Shown here piece after piece: positions 1-6,978 of a DNA stretch of 8,332 nt. The position numbers and the translations under genes were made by a program. The number at the start of each line of letters is the position of its first letter. Within the stretch, counting starts at the first letter, position 1. Below the pieces are notes generated by a model. The model had not been told where the DNA came from, did not search any database, and saw nothing but the letters and a program-made list of their open reading frames with translations. Origin of the DNA: CAZHGD01 sp964531735 (GTDB lineage Bacteria > Armatimonadota > UBA10988); contig CAZHGD010000237.1 of assembly GCA_964531735.1 (NCBI GenBank), forward strand, positions 1-8,332. Direction: 5' to 3'.

Positions 1-107
1 AGTCGGGGGCCGAGGTGGCGTGCCCAGCATGGCCCAACAATCTGGAAGCACACCCCGTGCGGAGCAAGTAGTTGGTCTACCTCGCGCGCCGCTGGCCCCG
101 CGGCAGC

Positions 108-1598
108 CTACCACGCATTCGTCGCCGCCAGCGGCCAGGCCTCCGCGCGGGTCACTGACAGTGGCCCGCCCTCGCGGAACAGCGCCACGCCGGTGCTGTC
201 GGCGCGCGTCGGGTAGAGGCACTGTGTCAGGCACTGGCGGTCGTTGGCGAACACCTCCAGCAGGCAGCGGTCGAGGAACACGCGCAGGCGTAGCGGTTCG
301 CCGGGCGCCAGGCGCAGCGGCGCGACCTGCTCAGTGACGGTGCGCTCGGCGTCGGCCTCGTCGGCCGGGCGCGTCACCGCCCAGGTCCGGTAGACGAGGC
401 TCGCGTCCAGGCTGGCGCGCGAAAAGTCCACCCGCAGTTGGCCGGCTGGCGCGTCGTACTCGATCCGCGTCTGTTCGGCGCCGTCGGGCGAGCGGCGGAC
501 AATGACCCCGTAGCGCCCCGTGTCCGCCGGCTGCCACTCCACGGCCAGCTCGAGGCTGTCGCCGGCCGCTTCCGACCACAGGCACTCGCCGTGGACCGGC
601 GGGCCGCTGTAGGCGGTGACCTCGCCGCGGAGCTGCGTCAGCTCCTCGGCCGGCGCGATGTGGAGATCGCCGTCGTCGCCCAGGCTGAGCACGCGCGGCA
701 GGCCCATCATGCCGGACCAGCCCGCGGCGGTCTGCACCTCCAGCGGGCGCGGGTCGAGCACCCAGGCCCAGAGCAGGCGCCGCCCACGGCCGTCGAGCAG
801 GCTCTCCGGTGCGAAGTAGCCGCCGCCCGGCCAGTTCAGGCGGCCGTGCCGCTCGGGCCGGAAGACGTGGCCGGACCAGTCGCCGATGAACCACTGCGCC
901 CCGCGGACATGGCTGATGAAGATCAGCGCGTGGCGGTCGCCGAGGGCGAAGAAGTCGGGGCAGGAGACGTCCTCGTCGGCGTCGAGCCAGCGATCGGCGC
1001 CGTCGATGAACGGGCCGTCGTACTGCCAGCCGGCCAGCTCGTCACCGGTGAAGTGCGTGGCGCGCACGGTGCCGAAGCCGCCGAAGCAGCCGTGGTAGAC
1101 GCCGCCCTCGACCCAGCCGTGCGGGTCCCACGAAGCGTAGAGCGCCGCCTCCGGGCTCCCTGGCGCGGGGTTCGGCACCACCGGATTGGTCGGCAGCTTG
1201 CGCCAGCGCAGCAGCTCGTCGTCCGCGGCCACGGCCAGGCAGTTGCCCGCGCCGACGCCGTGGTAGAGAATCGTCGGCACGCCGTCACGGTTGACGAACG
1301 CATTGCCGCTGAAGATGCCGGCATCGCCCTCGCCGGGCTCCAGCGCGGTGGGGTGGATGACCCAGTGCAGCAAGTCGGCACTGGACGCGTGGCCCCAGCA
1401 GTGGGCCACCCGCGGCTCGCTCTCCTGGTGGCGCTGGAAGATGTAGAACAGATGGTAGCGCCCGCGCCACCAGATCGCGCCGTTGGGATCGAACGGCCGC
1501 GCCAGGCCCTCGGTAGCCACGAAGTGCCAACACGGACGGTGCGGGTCGGCCTGCAACTGCGCCCGCAGCGCGCGGGCGGCCTCGATCGCGTCGGACAT
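108..1598 (-). CDS. GH32-type beta-fructosidase-like protein with altered catalytic motifs
   Basis: A 496-residue protein with the five-bladed propeller plus C-terminal beta-sandwich layout of GH32 (invertase, levanase, inulinase, sucrose-6-phosphate hydrolase). The nucleophile motif is intact: FDPNG, with D37, followed by WWRGRYHLFY. The second-blade motif ASWDPHGW has D158 (transition-state stabiliser) but Trp in place of the usual Arg of RDP. The acid/base motif, normally Glu-Cys, reads EDVSCPDFFALGD (209-221), so Ser212 sits where Glu is expected and E209 is the nearest acid. The C-terminal sandwich is clear: LRVFLDRCLLEVFAND (438-453) and LYPTRADSTGVALF. There is no signal peptide, so it is probably cytoplasmic and acts on an imported fructoside or oligosaccharide. 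ATG at 1598 is supported by AAGGAG 7 nt upstream. It is the last gene seen in the minus-strand run and ends with TAG at 108-110. Family membership is firm; activity as a standard fructosidase is not. It may belong to a GH32 branch with a different acid/base or substrate. Confidence 0.88.
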   Translation of the reverse strand: MSDAIEAARALRAQLQADPHRPCWHFVATEGLARPFDPNGAIWWRGRYHLFYIFQRHQESEPRVAHCWGHASSADLLHWVIHPTALEPGEGDAGIFSGNAFVNRDGVPTILYHGVGAGNCLAVAADDELLRWRKLPTNPVVPNPAPGSPEAALYASWDPHGWVEGGVYHGCFGGFGTVRATHFTGDELAGWQYDGPFIDGADRWLDADEDVSCPDFFALGDRHALIFISHVRGAQWFIGDWSGHVFRPERHGRLNWPGGGYFAPESLLDGRGRRLLWAWVLDPRPLEVQTAAGWSGMMGLPRVLSLGDDGDLHIAPAEELTQLRGEVTAYSGPPVHGECLWSEAAGDSLELAVEWQPADTGRYGVIVRRSPDGAEQTRIEYDAPAGQLRVDFSRASLDASLVYRTWAVTRPADEADAERTVTEQVAPLRLAPGEPLRLRVFLDRCLLEVFANDRQCLTQCLYPTRADSTGVALFREGGPLSVTRAEAWPLAATNAW

Positions 1599-1605
1599 GG
1601 TGCGA

Positions 1606-1611
1606 CTCCTT
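1606..1611 (-). promoter_or_regulatory. Shine-Dalgarno of the GH32 gene
   Basis: AAGGAG on the minus strand, 7 nt before the ATG at 1598-1596. It is the best ribosome site in the window and fixes the start of the GH32-like gene. Confidence 0.8.
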
Positions 1612-1630
1612 CCGACCGTCTTCCCTTTGG

Positions 1631-1658
1631 CCAGGCGGCCCGACCGGCCGTCCAGGCG
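1631..1658 (-). repeat. Short direct repeat CGCCTGG around a small inverted repeat, after the methyltransferase
   Basis: In the gap between the methyltransferase stop and the GH32 start, CGCCTGG occurs twice on the minus strand (1658-1652 and 1637-1631), 21 bases apart start to start, about two helical turns. Between and partly overlapping the copies, CGGCC (1650-1646) can pair with GGCCG (1640-1636). This could be a regulator site or a weak hairpin ahead of the GH32 gene. In DNA this GC-rich chance occurrence is quite possible. Confidence 0.25.
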
Positions 1659-1659
1659 A

Positions 1660-2787
1660 CTAGGCCTTCTCGACGAGGAACAGGTACTCCCGATTGGGTT
1701 CCTCAGCGGCGCGAAGCCACTCGTGGGTCCATCGCATGCCCGACATGGCGTTCCGCTTGTGCTCGATGGCCACCACGTCGATCAGGCGGCCGTGCCGTCG
1801 CACGACATCATGCAGTTCCGCTGCGGTGGCCCGGCCGCCCGAGCTGTACGACAGGATGATCCAGCGCGCCTGCACGCCGGCGATGAGGCGCTCGAGGGCC
1901 TCGACGGCGACGAAGCGGTGGTCAGCGCTCCGCCGGTACTCCTCAAAGACAGATCCGCTCACGCGGTCAGAGGTATCGCAGCGCCGTTGGGCCTTGCCGA
2001 AGAGCGCCGGCCGGTCATTCAGGCAGACGGTTGTCCAAAGATGGTAGTACGAGGCATAGCGGACGCGCGATGGTGGCATCTTCTCGTTGTTCGAGCCGTA
2101 CGGCGGATCGAAGTAGGCGAGGTCGACCGACACCCGGGGCAACAGGTCCAGGGCATCAGCGCACGACACACTGTGCGGCTCGGCCGTCCGGCAGAACTGG
2201 GGCACGCGCAGAACCAGCTCGTGATAGGAGCGCGGTGACCATTCCCTGAGGTAGGAGGCGAAGTGACCGAGAGTGCTGTCGACCTGGTCGAGGGCCAGCA
2301 TGAGGCTGGCCAGGGCAACGGCTCGGTCAACGGGGCTGAGGCGTAGGAGGTCAATCTCCTGCCGAATAGCGTCGAGTTTGCGCGTGTTGTGGATCTGCCA
2401 GGGCCGCTTGAGGCCGTCGTGCTGAACAGCGCAGCCGCCATTCGGCTGGCCACCGTAGTGCTCCGTGAACCAGCCATCCTGCGGGGGCAGCGCGTTCAGG
2501 TGCCTGATCAGCTCGGTGTAGTCGGTAGGCTGCCGGTGGCCCAGCAGATAGCACCTGCCGAACGCTTCCGACCAAACCGACAGGTCGTTGCAGTGCACTT
2601 GGTAGCCCGCCAAGGCGAGGGCCTGTGACACTCTGGTCGTGCCAGCGAAACCGTCCAAGACGCGCTTGGCCGGGACGCGCTTGGCGAGCGCCAGGATATG
2701 TGGCACCAGCGCACGCTTCGAGCCTGCGTACTTGACGCCTTCAGTGGGTGGGGCCTCAGTAGCCAGATCCTGGGCAAGGGCCTGCAT
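1660..2787 (-). CDS. DNA adenine-specific methyltransferase, D12-like (type II modification enzyme)
   Basis: A 375-residue S-adenosylmethionine-dependent enzyme expected to methylate adenine N6 in the recognition site of the adjacent nuclease, protecting host DNA. The motif order fits the alpha group of amino-methyltransferases. Motif X is GVKYAGSK (residues 17-24), and motif I, the AdoMet-binding loop, is VLDGFAGTTRV (43-53). HCNDLS (65-70) follows, then a central stretch (about 75-215) that would hold the target recognition domain. Catalytic motif IV is YFDPPYGSNN (225-234), with DPPY at 227-230, and then ASYYHLWTT (245-253). ILSYSSGG (311-318) is a later conserved strand. Start: a longer frame opens upstream at 2931, but its first 48 codons lie over the nuclease gene and give low-complexity residues. 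ATG at 2787 sits on TGATG, gives a length normal for the family, and has no good Shine-Dalgarno of its own, so translational coupling to the nuclease is likely. DNA specificity is not predictable here. The 61-nt gap to the GH32 gene has no clear terminator. Confidence 0.9.
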   Translation of the reverse strand: MQALAQDLATEAPPTEGVKYAGSKRALVPHILALAKRVPAKRVLDGFAGTTRVSQALALAGYQVHCNDLSVWSEAFGRCYLLGHRQPTDYTELIRHLNALPPQDGWFTEHYGGQPNGGCAVQHDGLKRPWQIHNTRKLDAIRQEIDLLRLSPVDRAVALASLMLALDQVDSTLGHFASYLREWSPRSYHELVLRVPQFCRTAEPHSVSCADALDLLPRVSVDLAYFDPPYGSNNEKMPPSRVRYASYYHLWTTVCLNDRPALFGKAQRRCDTSDRVSGSVFEEYRRSADHRFVAVEALERLIAGVQARWIILSYSSGGRATAAELHDVVRRHGRLIDVVAIEHKRNAMSGMRWTHEWLRAAEEPNREYLFLVEKA

Positions 2788-3635
2788 CAGGTTGACGATC
2801 CCAACTGCTCCTTGAGCCGGGCAATGTCCTTGTTGACCTCCGCCAAGGCCGCGGCCTGCCCGGCGCCCGATGAGACCAGAGCGAGGCCGAAGAGCTTCTC
2901 CAAGTCGGTACTGTCTGAGTACTCGACCCATCCGTCCGTCAGGCTGTCGAAGTACCTCGTGCCAGTCCTGGTGTTGGCCCAGAGCCCTCGCTGCAGAGCA
3001 TTCGCCTTGGCATCGCCGTAACGCACCTCGCAGATGTAGCCTCCGGCCGAGTCGACGAAATGGTACACCGGGTGCTTTCTGTTCCCGCTCGGGGCGACTC
3101 GCCGGATCACCTTCGTCTCGCGGAGGGCCCTGCCATTGTCGGAGACGAGCAGCTTACAGAGGCGCTTCTCCTCGTCATAGATGAGCGCCAGGACGTTGTT
3201 GGTGCGGAGCGCCGTGAAGCAGTCTTCTGCCAGCAACTTGCCGACCTCGGCCGGTTCGGCCACTCCGTCACCGGTTCGCTCCAGGCGTGAGTACATGCCC
3301 GCGGCCTTGTCGGTCGAGATCTGCAACGGACCGACACCATAGGCCTTCAGGCTCACCAGACACTCGGTCCCGGTTGCGTCCTGCCGGATCGCAATGTCCT
3401 CCTCTTGCGACTTGCTGCGGTACCGGTCCTTGCCGACATGCTTGGCGCTATACCCGTCCAGGTACTGGTTGATGAACTCGGCCATGGCGATCTCGAACAG
3501 GTCGCCATGCGTCTTGGCGCCTACCCGCCGCATGGTGAGGGTGTTGCCCAGCATCTGTCTGGTCAGGTCGGGGTGCTGAACGACGAAGATCTTCAGCGCC
3601 GCCACGAACTCAGTGAACGGGCTGCAGTTGGCCAA
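2787..3635 (-). CDS. Putative type II restriction endonuclease, PD-(D/E)XK-like
   Basis: A 282-residue protein that I do not recognise by family. It is called a restriction endonuclease because it overlaps a DNA methyltransferase gene and carries a possible nuclease core. That core is E48 in HGDLFEIAMAEFI, D80 in EEDIAI, then ECLVSLKAYG with K97 (S95-L96-K97), arranged as D, about 15 residues, SxK. This would be a PD-(D/E)XK variant in which Ser replaces the acid before Lys, unless E91 serves instead. The segment GPLQISTDKAAGMY follows directly. The C-terminal half (YICEVRYGDAKANALQRG, RYFDSLTDGW) may bind DNA, and the last 25 residues (LAEVNKDIARLKEQLG) could form a short coiled coil. There is no signal peptide or membrane segment, so it is cytoplasmic. 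It would cut unmethylated foreign DNA at the site protected by its partner; that site cannot be read from the sequence. It starts at TTG and its TGA shares one base with the methyltransferase ATG. It could instead be another kind of methylation-linked defence nuclease. Confidence 0.65.
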   Translation of the reverse strand: MANCSPFTEFVAALKIFVVQHPDLTRQMLGNTLTMRRVGAKTHGDLFEIAMAEFINQYLDGYSAKHVGKDRYRSKSQEEDIAIRQDATGTECLVSLKAYGVGPLQISTDKAAGMYSRLERTGDGVAEPAEVGKLLAEDCFTALRTNNVLALIYDEEKRLCKLLVSDNGRALRETKVIRRVAPSGNRKHPVYHFVDSAGGYICEVRYGDAKANALQRGLWANTRTGTRYFDSLTDGWVEYSDSTDLEKLFGLALVSSGAGQAAALAEVNKDIARLKEQLGSST

Positions 3636-3638
3636 CTA

Positions 3639-3647
3639 CCTCTCCCT
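3639..3647 (-). promoter_or_regulatory. Strong Shine-Dalgarno that decides the TTG start of the nuclease
   Basis: AGGGAGAGG on the minus strand, with its GGAG core 6 nt before TTG at 3635-3633. This is the best ribosome site near any candidate start of the gene, and the next in-frame ATG would be residue 28. It therefore supports initiation at the rare codon TTG. Confidence 0.65.
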
Positions 3648-3669
3648 GGACCTGCGACTGCACCGGTCC
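3648..3669 (-). promoter_or_regulatory. Stem-loop between the GH106-like stop codon and the nuclease ribosome site
   Basis: On the minus strand GGACC (3669-3665) pairs with GGTCC (3652-3648). Inside it TGC (3662-3660) pairs with GCA (3655-3653) around an AGTC loop, leaving a two-base GG bulge on one side. The hairpin starts immediately after the preceding TGA stop and ends immediately before the Shine-Dalgarno of the nuclease gene. There is no T-run after it, so it is not a standard intrinsic terminator. It may stabilise or process the message, or modulate nuclease translation. Pairing is read directly from the sequence; any function is inference, and eight pairs in GC-rich DNA can arise by chance. 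Confidence 0.4.
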
Positions 3670-6600
3670 TCAGCGCTCCCGCCGGGCCCATTGCAGACCA
3701 CCGATGGTGAACTCGAGGCGCTCGCCTTCGGTGCCGAAGTAGCCGCCCCAGCCGATGGCGATGCGCTCGATGCGGCGGAGGTCGAGGCGGCCATCGGCAT
3801 CCTTCGACCAGCCGGCCAGTTGCAGCCGCGACAGCGGGAAGACCACCCGCGTGCGGCCCGGCTGTGCCAGCGACAGGCCGGTGCTGGCGATGAAGTCACC
3901 GCCGCCTTGCTCGTGCAGGATCACCAGCAACTGCGTGGGCGGGCGCTGGCCGGCCGGCACGGTGACCTCGAACAGCAGGTAGCTGGCCTGGCTCAGGTCG
4001 AGCCCGGCCGGGTAGGCGAACGACACGAACTGGTGCGTGTCCACGGCGCTCTTGGTCAGGCGCGCCTCGGCGTGCCAGGCGTCACCGGCGCGGCTCAGTT
4101 GGCCCTTGACGAACTCGCCGCCGCCGACGGTCGGCTCGACGGGCGGCAGCGCCTCGGTCACCAGGCCGGGCAGCTTGCCGGCGGCCAACGGCCGGCGCCG
4201 TAGCGGCGCCGCCGCGGGGAGCCGGTAGAGGACGCCTTCGTACGGCGCCAGTTGCAGGTCGAATGCCTCACCGGCCGTGCGCGCGGTGGCCTGACCAGTG
4301 GCGGCGCGGTACTCCTGGCCGGCGCCACCGCCCGCCAGGCGCAGGCGCGCGCGGCACGGCTCGGGGCTGTCGTTGAACACGAAGTAGACTTCGTGTCCGT
4401 CGATGCGACGGTGCGTGGCGCGCAACGGTGCGTCGGCCGGCTCCACGGCGACGTCGGCGTCCAGTGCGGCGTCCAGCACGGCGGCCAGGAAGTCGTCGGA
4501 CCCAGCGGGCAGCCAGACGCCGGCGCCGCCGCCGGCTTGCGCCGTGACACCGGCCTCGCCGCCGTCGCCGAACAGCTTGCGCCCGAGCGCGGTCACCTCG
4601 GCCGAGGGGAACTCGCGCTCGCTGTTGGCCGGCCGGGCGCCGAGGGCCACCACCACGCCGCCTTGCTCGGCAAAGCGGGCCAGGTTGCGCCACGCGGCCA
4701 GCGGCAGCGTGTCGGCCCGCGGCAGCACCACCACACGCCAGCGGAGCTGGCCGCTGACTAGCGCGCCTGCCTCCACCTTGGCGCCGGTCAAGGTGGCCGA
4801 GTCGACGTAGCAGAACTCACGCCGGGCCGTCCACAGGCTGTTGGCCGCGCTGTGGTACGCCTGCTCCACCGGCTGCGCGGCCGGCACGCCCCAGTTGTGC
4901 TTCAGGGGGTGATAGCGCGGCCAGATGCTCTCGACCGGGTAGACGAGGGCCACCTCGGCCGCCGGGGCGCCGCCGCGGAGCATCGTGCAGGCCCGCCCGA
5001 CGGCGCCGTTGATCCGGCGCAGCGCGGTGGTGTCCAGGCCCGCGAACGCGTAGTAGCTGGTCAGGCAGTTGATGCCACCGGCAATCAGCCGGTTGCAGGT
5101 GCCGAGGATTTCCGCCTCGGTGACCTGGCGCACCGGTCGCGTGTCGCCCTGCGGCCGGTAGCGCTGCGAGTGGTCCGACACCTCGCACATGGTGAGTACG
5201 GTGCCGTTGAGCGCCGCGGCGCTACTGGCGAGCCGCCCGATGTACCAGGGCACTTGCGGCGGCAGGCTGGTCAGGCAGTCGATGCTCGGGGCGTCGAGCC
5301 GCCGCAGGCAGCGGAAGAAGTCGCCGTAGAGCGGCACGTGGCTCAGCAGCGGCTCCTCGCACAGCAGGTGGCCGCCCGACGGCACGCGGTACTTGCGGCA
5401 GCGCTCCTGGATCTGGCCGAAGAAGTTCTCGCTCACCAACTCGCCGACGGTCAGCCAGTAGTCGTAGCGCACCTTGGCCGAGTCGGCCGTCTCGAGCACC
5501 AGCGCGGCCAGCTTCGGCTCCAGCGCATAGCCGCGCCGTTGCGCGAACGCCGCCGGCAGGTTGACCGCCCAGGGCAGCGGCGCGTAAGGCATCGGCCGCA
5601 TGAACGCGCTCATCAGCGACGGCTCGTCGGTGAAGGTGCCCATGAAGTAGTGGCCGAGGTCGGGGCCGAGCCGCCTGGCGTACTCGTCGTGCGTCAGCTC
5701 CAGGAACCGCGCCGTGGGCTCGGGCTGGAGCAGATTGACGTACGGGATGTGCTCGTGCAGGTTGATCGCCGCATGGGTGCCTTCGTGCAGCGCGTCCTCG
5801 GTCATCACCAGCACTTGCCACGAGCCGGCCGGCGCGGTCCAGGCCAGTTGCTGGTCCTTGACCTGCGCGCGCAGGTCAACGGCGCGCGCCGGATCGGCCA
5901 GGTTGTCGGCCGTCGGGAACGCCGCGGCCAACCGCAGCGGGCCGGGCGGCACGGCCAGGCTGACCGCGCCGCCGGTGCTGGTGGCCTGCGCCACCAACAG
6001 ACCGCGCGCCTGCCATTCGGGGTGGCCCTTCATCACCAGCCCACCGGCGTTGCCCGAGGGATAGCCGCGCTCGTCGTAGACCCACATGGCCAGGCCCAGC
6101 TCCTTGGCGCGCTTGACGCCGCGGACATACGCCTGCCATTTGGCTTCGCTGACGAGATAGTCGCGGAAGTTGACGTTGGCCACGAACCCGCCGAAGCCCT
6201 GGGCGATGAGCTGCGCGAACAACTCGTCCTGGGCATCGGCGTCGTCCGGCAGATTGTGCTTGATCGGCAGGATGCGGGCGTCGGCCGGCGGGTCGGTGAG
6301 GCGTTCGGTCAACGGTCGGTCGCTCGTCGGTGCTTTCATCGGACGCTCCATGAATGAGCGCGGCACGAGCGACAGATCGGGCCCCATCAGGCCGCCCGGT
6401 CCGCCGCTGTCCAAGACGCGCACGGCCAGTACGTTCTCGGCGCCGGGTTTGACCAGACCTGCCGGCACTCGGTAGCGGCGGAGCTTGCCCACCGAGTTGG
6501 GTACGCCCGGCCCGATGGCACCGACCAACTGCCCGTTGAAGAACGTGCGGTCCTGATCGTCCACACTGCCCAACCGCAGCGCCAGCTCCTGGCCGGCCCA

Positions 6601-6924
6601 AGCGGCCGGCACCACGAAGTGCAACCGGTACCAGGCCACGCCGTCGTAGTCGGTGTAGGCCATGGTGGTGGACTTCTGTGGCGGCCGGCCGGGCCGGGGA
6701 TCGGTGATGCCTTGCGGTTCCCAGTAGCCCGGCGCCTGGAGCGTGCGCCAGGCGCCGTCGTCGAAGTCCGGCCGCTGCCAGCCGTCGCGCTCGCCGGTGT
6801 CCGCCGCGTCGATGCGGAACAGCCAGGGGCCGATCAGGTTGCCGAAGGACTCCTCCAGCATACGCGGCGGCGCCAAGGGCAGCAGCATTACGGTCAGGAT
6901 CGCGGCAAGCGTCTGCATGGCCAT
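3670..6924 (-). CDS. Putative GH106-like glycoside hydrolase (alpha-L-rhamnosidase-like)
   Basis: A 1084-residue multidomain enzyme, probably exported, that would release sugars, perhaps rhamnose, from plant or algal polysaccharide. Residues 1-20 are hydrophobic (TLAAILTVMLLPLA), as in a signal peptide, but lack the usual basic n-region. Residues 28-190 are a jelly-roll sugar-binding domain (DFDDGAWRTLQAPGYWEP, VDDQDRTFFNGQLVGA). Residues 210-650 look like a TIM-barrel catalytic region with WVYDERGYPSGNAGG (281-295), a signature I associate with GH106-like enzymes, then FTDEPS (431-436), LLCEEPLLSHVPLYGDFF (520-537), TMCEVSDH (578-585) and GINCLTSYYAF. E434 and E581 are candidate catalytic acids by position only. 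Residues 655-830 look Rossmann-like and are followed by a beta-sandwich and a C-terminal carbohydrate-binding-like jelly roll (about 935-1084). Start: ATG at 6924 is followed by a second in-frame ATG at 6918, and the weak AGAG suits the latter better. The stop lies 34 nt before the nuclease gene. The sugar specificity is an inference; another family of the same fold is possible. Confidence 0.75.
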   Translation of the reverse strand: MAMQTLAAILTVMLLPLAPPRMLEESFGNLIGPWLFRIDAADTGERDGWQRPDFDDGAWRTLQAPGYWEPQGITDPRPGRPPQKSTTMAYTDYDGVAWYRLHFVVPAAWAGQELALRLGSVDDQDRTFFNGQLVGAIGPGVPNSVGKLRRYRVPAGLVKPGAENVLAVRVLDSGGPGGLMGPDLSLVPRSFMERPMKAPTSDRPLTERLTDPPADARILPIKHNLPDDADAQDELFAQLIAQGFGGFVANVNFRDYLVSEAKWQAYVRGVKRAKELGLAMWVYDERGYPSGNAGGLVMKGHPEWQARGLLVAQATSTGGAVSLAVPPGPLRLAAAFPTADNLADPARAVDLRAQVKDQQLAWTAPAGSWQVLVMTEDALHEGTHAAINLHEHIPYVNLLQPEPTARFLELTHDEYARRLGPDLGHYFMGTFTDEPSLMSAFMRPMPYAPLPWAVNLPAAFAQRRGYALEPKLAALVLETADSAKVRYDYWLTVGELVSENFFGQIQERCRKYRVPSGGHLLCEEPLLSHVPLYGDFFRCLRRLDAPSIDCLTSLPPQVPWYIGRLASSAAALNGTVLTMCEVSDHSQRYRPQGDTRPVRQVTEAEILGTCNRLIAGGINCLTSYYAFAGLDTTALRRINGAVGRACTMLRGGAPAAEVALVYPVESIWPRYHPLKHNWGVPAAQPVEQAYHSAANSLWTARREFCYVDSATLTGAKVEAGALVSGQLRWRVVVLPRADTLPLAAWRNLARFAEQGGVVVALGARPANSEREFPSAEVTALGRKLFGDGGEAGVTAQAGGGAGVWLPAGSDDFLAAVLDAALDADVAVEPADAPLRATHRRIDGHEVYFVFNDSPEPCRARLRLAGGGAGQEYRAATGQATARTAGEAFDLQLAPYEGVLYRLPAAAPLRRRPLAAGKLPGLVTEALPPVEPTVGGGEFVKGQLSRAGDAWHAEARLTKSAVDTHQFVSFAYPAGLDLSQASYLLFEVTVPAGQRPPTQLLVILHEQGGGDFIASTGLSLAQPGRTRVVFPLSRLQLAGWSKDADGRLDLRRIERIAIGWGGYFGTEGERLEFTIGGLQWARRER

Positions 6925-6978
6925 CTCTGGCCGCGCTTTCGACCGCCGCCGCGGCCTACCTCCCGAGCCGGCACCGAC

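Noticed and set aside
88..104. Possible terminator after the GH32 gene (GCCGC paired with GCGGC)
   Set aside because: Only five strong pairs and no T-run follows on the minus strand, so it does not stand out from GC-rich background.
1..107. Possible start of a further minus-strand gene at ATG 30-28
   Set aside because: Only ten codons lie inside the window, with no ribosome site ahead of it, so it cannot be supported.
20..337. Plus-strand frame of 105 codons at the left edge
   Set aside because: Mostly antisense to the GH32 C-terminal domain, low complexity in Arg, Pro and Gly, and no ribosome site.
438..1859. Long plus-strand open frame (473 codons) opposite the GH32 gene
   Set aside because: It lies antisense to a gene with clear family motifs and has no recognisable domain. 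Long antisense frames are expected at this GC content.
2788..2931. N-terminal extension of the methyltransferase to 2931
   Set aside because: It overlaps the nuclease coding sequence out of frame, adds Gly/Arg-rich residues outside the family, and the TGATG start at 2787 explains the length better.
4852..6357. Long plus-strand open frame (501 codons) opposite the GH106-like gene
   Set aside because: It is a mirror of the codon pattern of the true gene; the translation is rich in Arg, Val, Ala and His without any motif.
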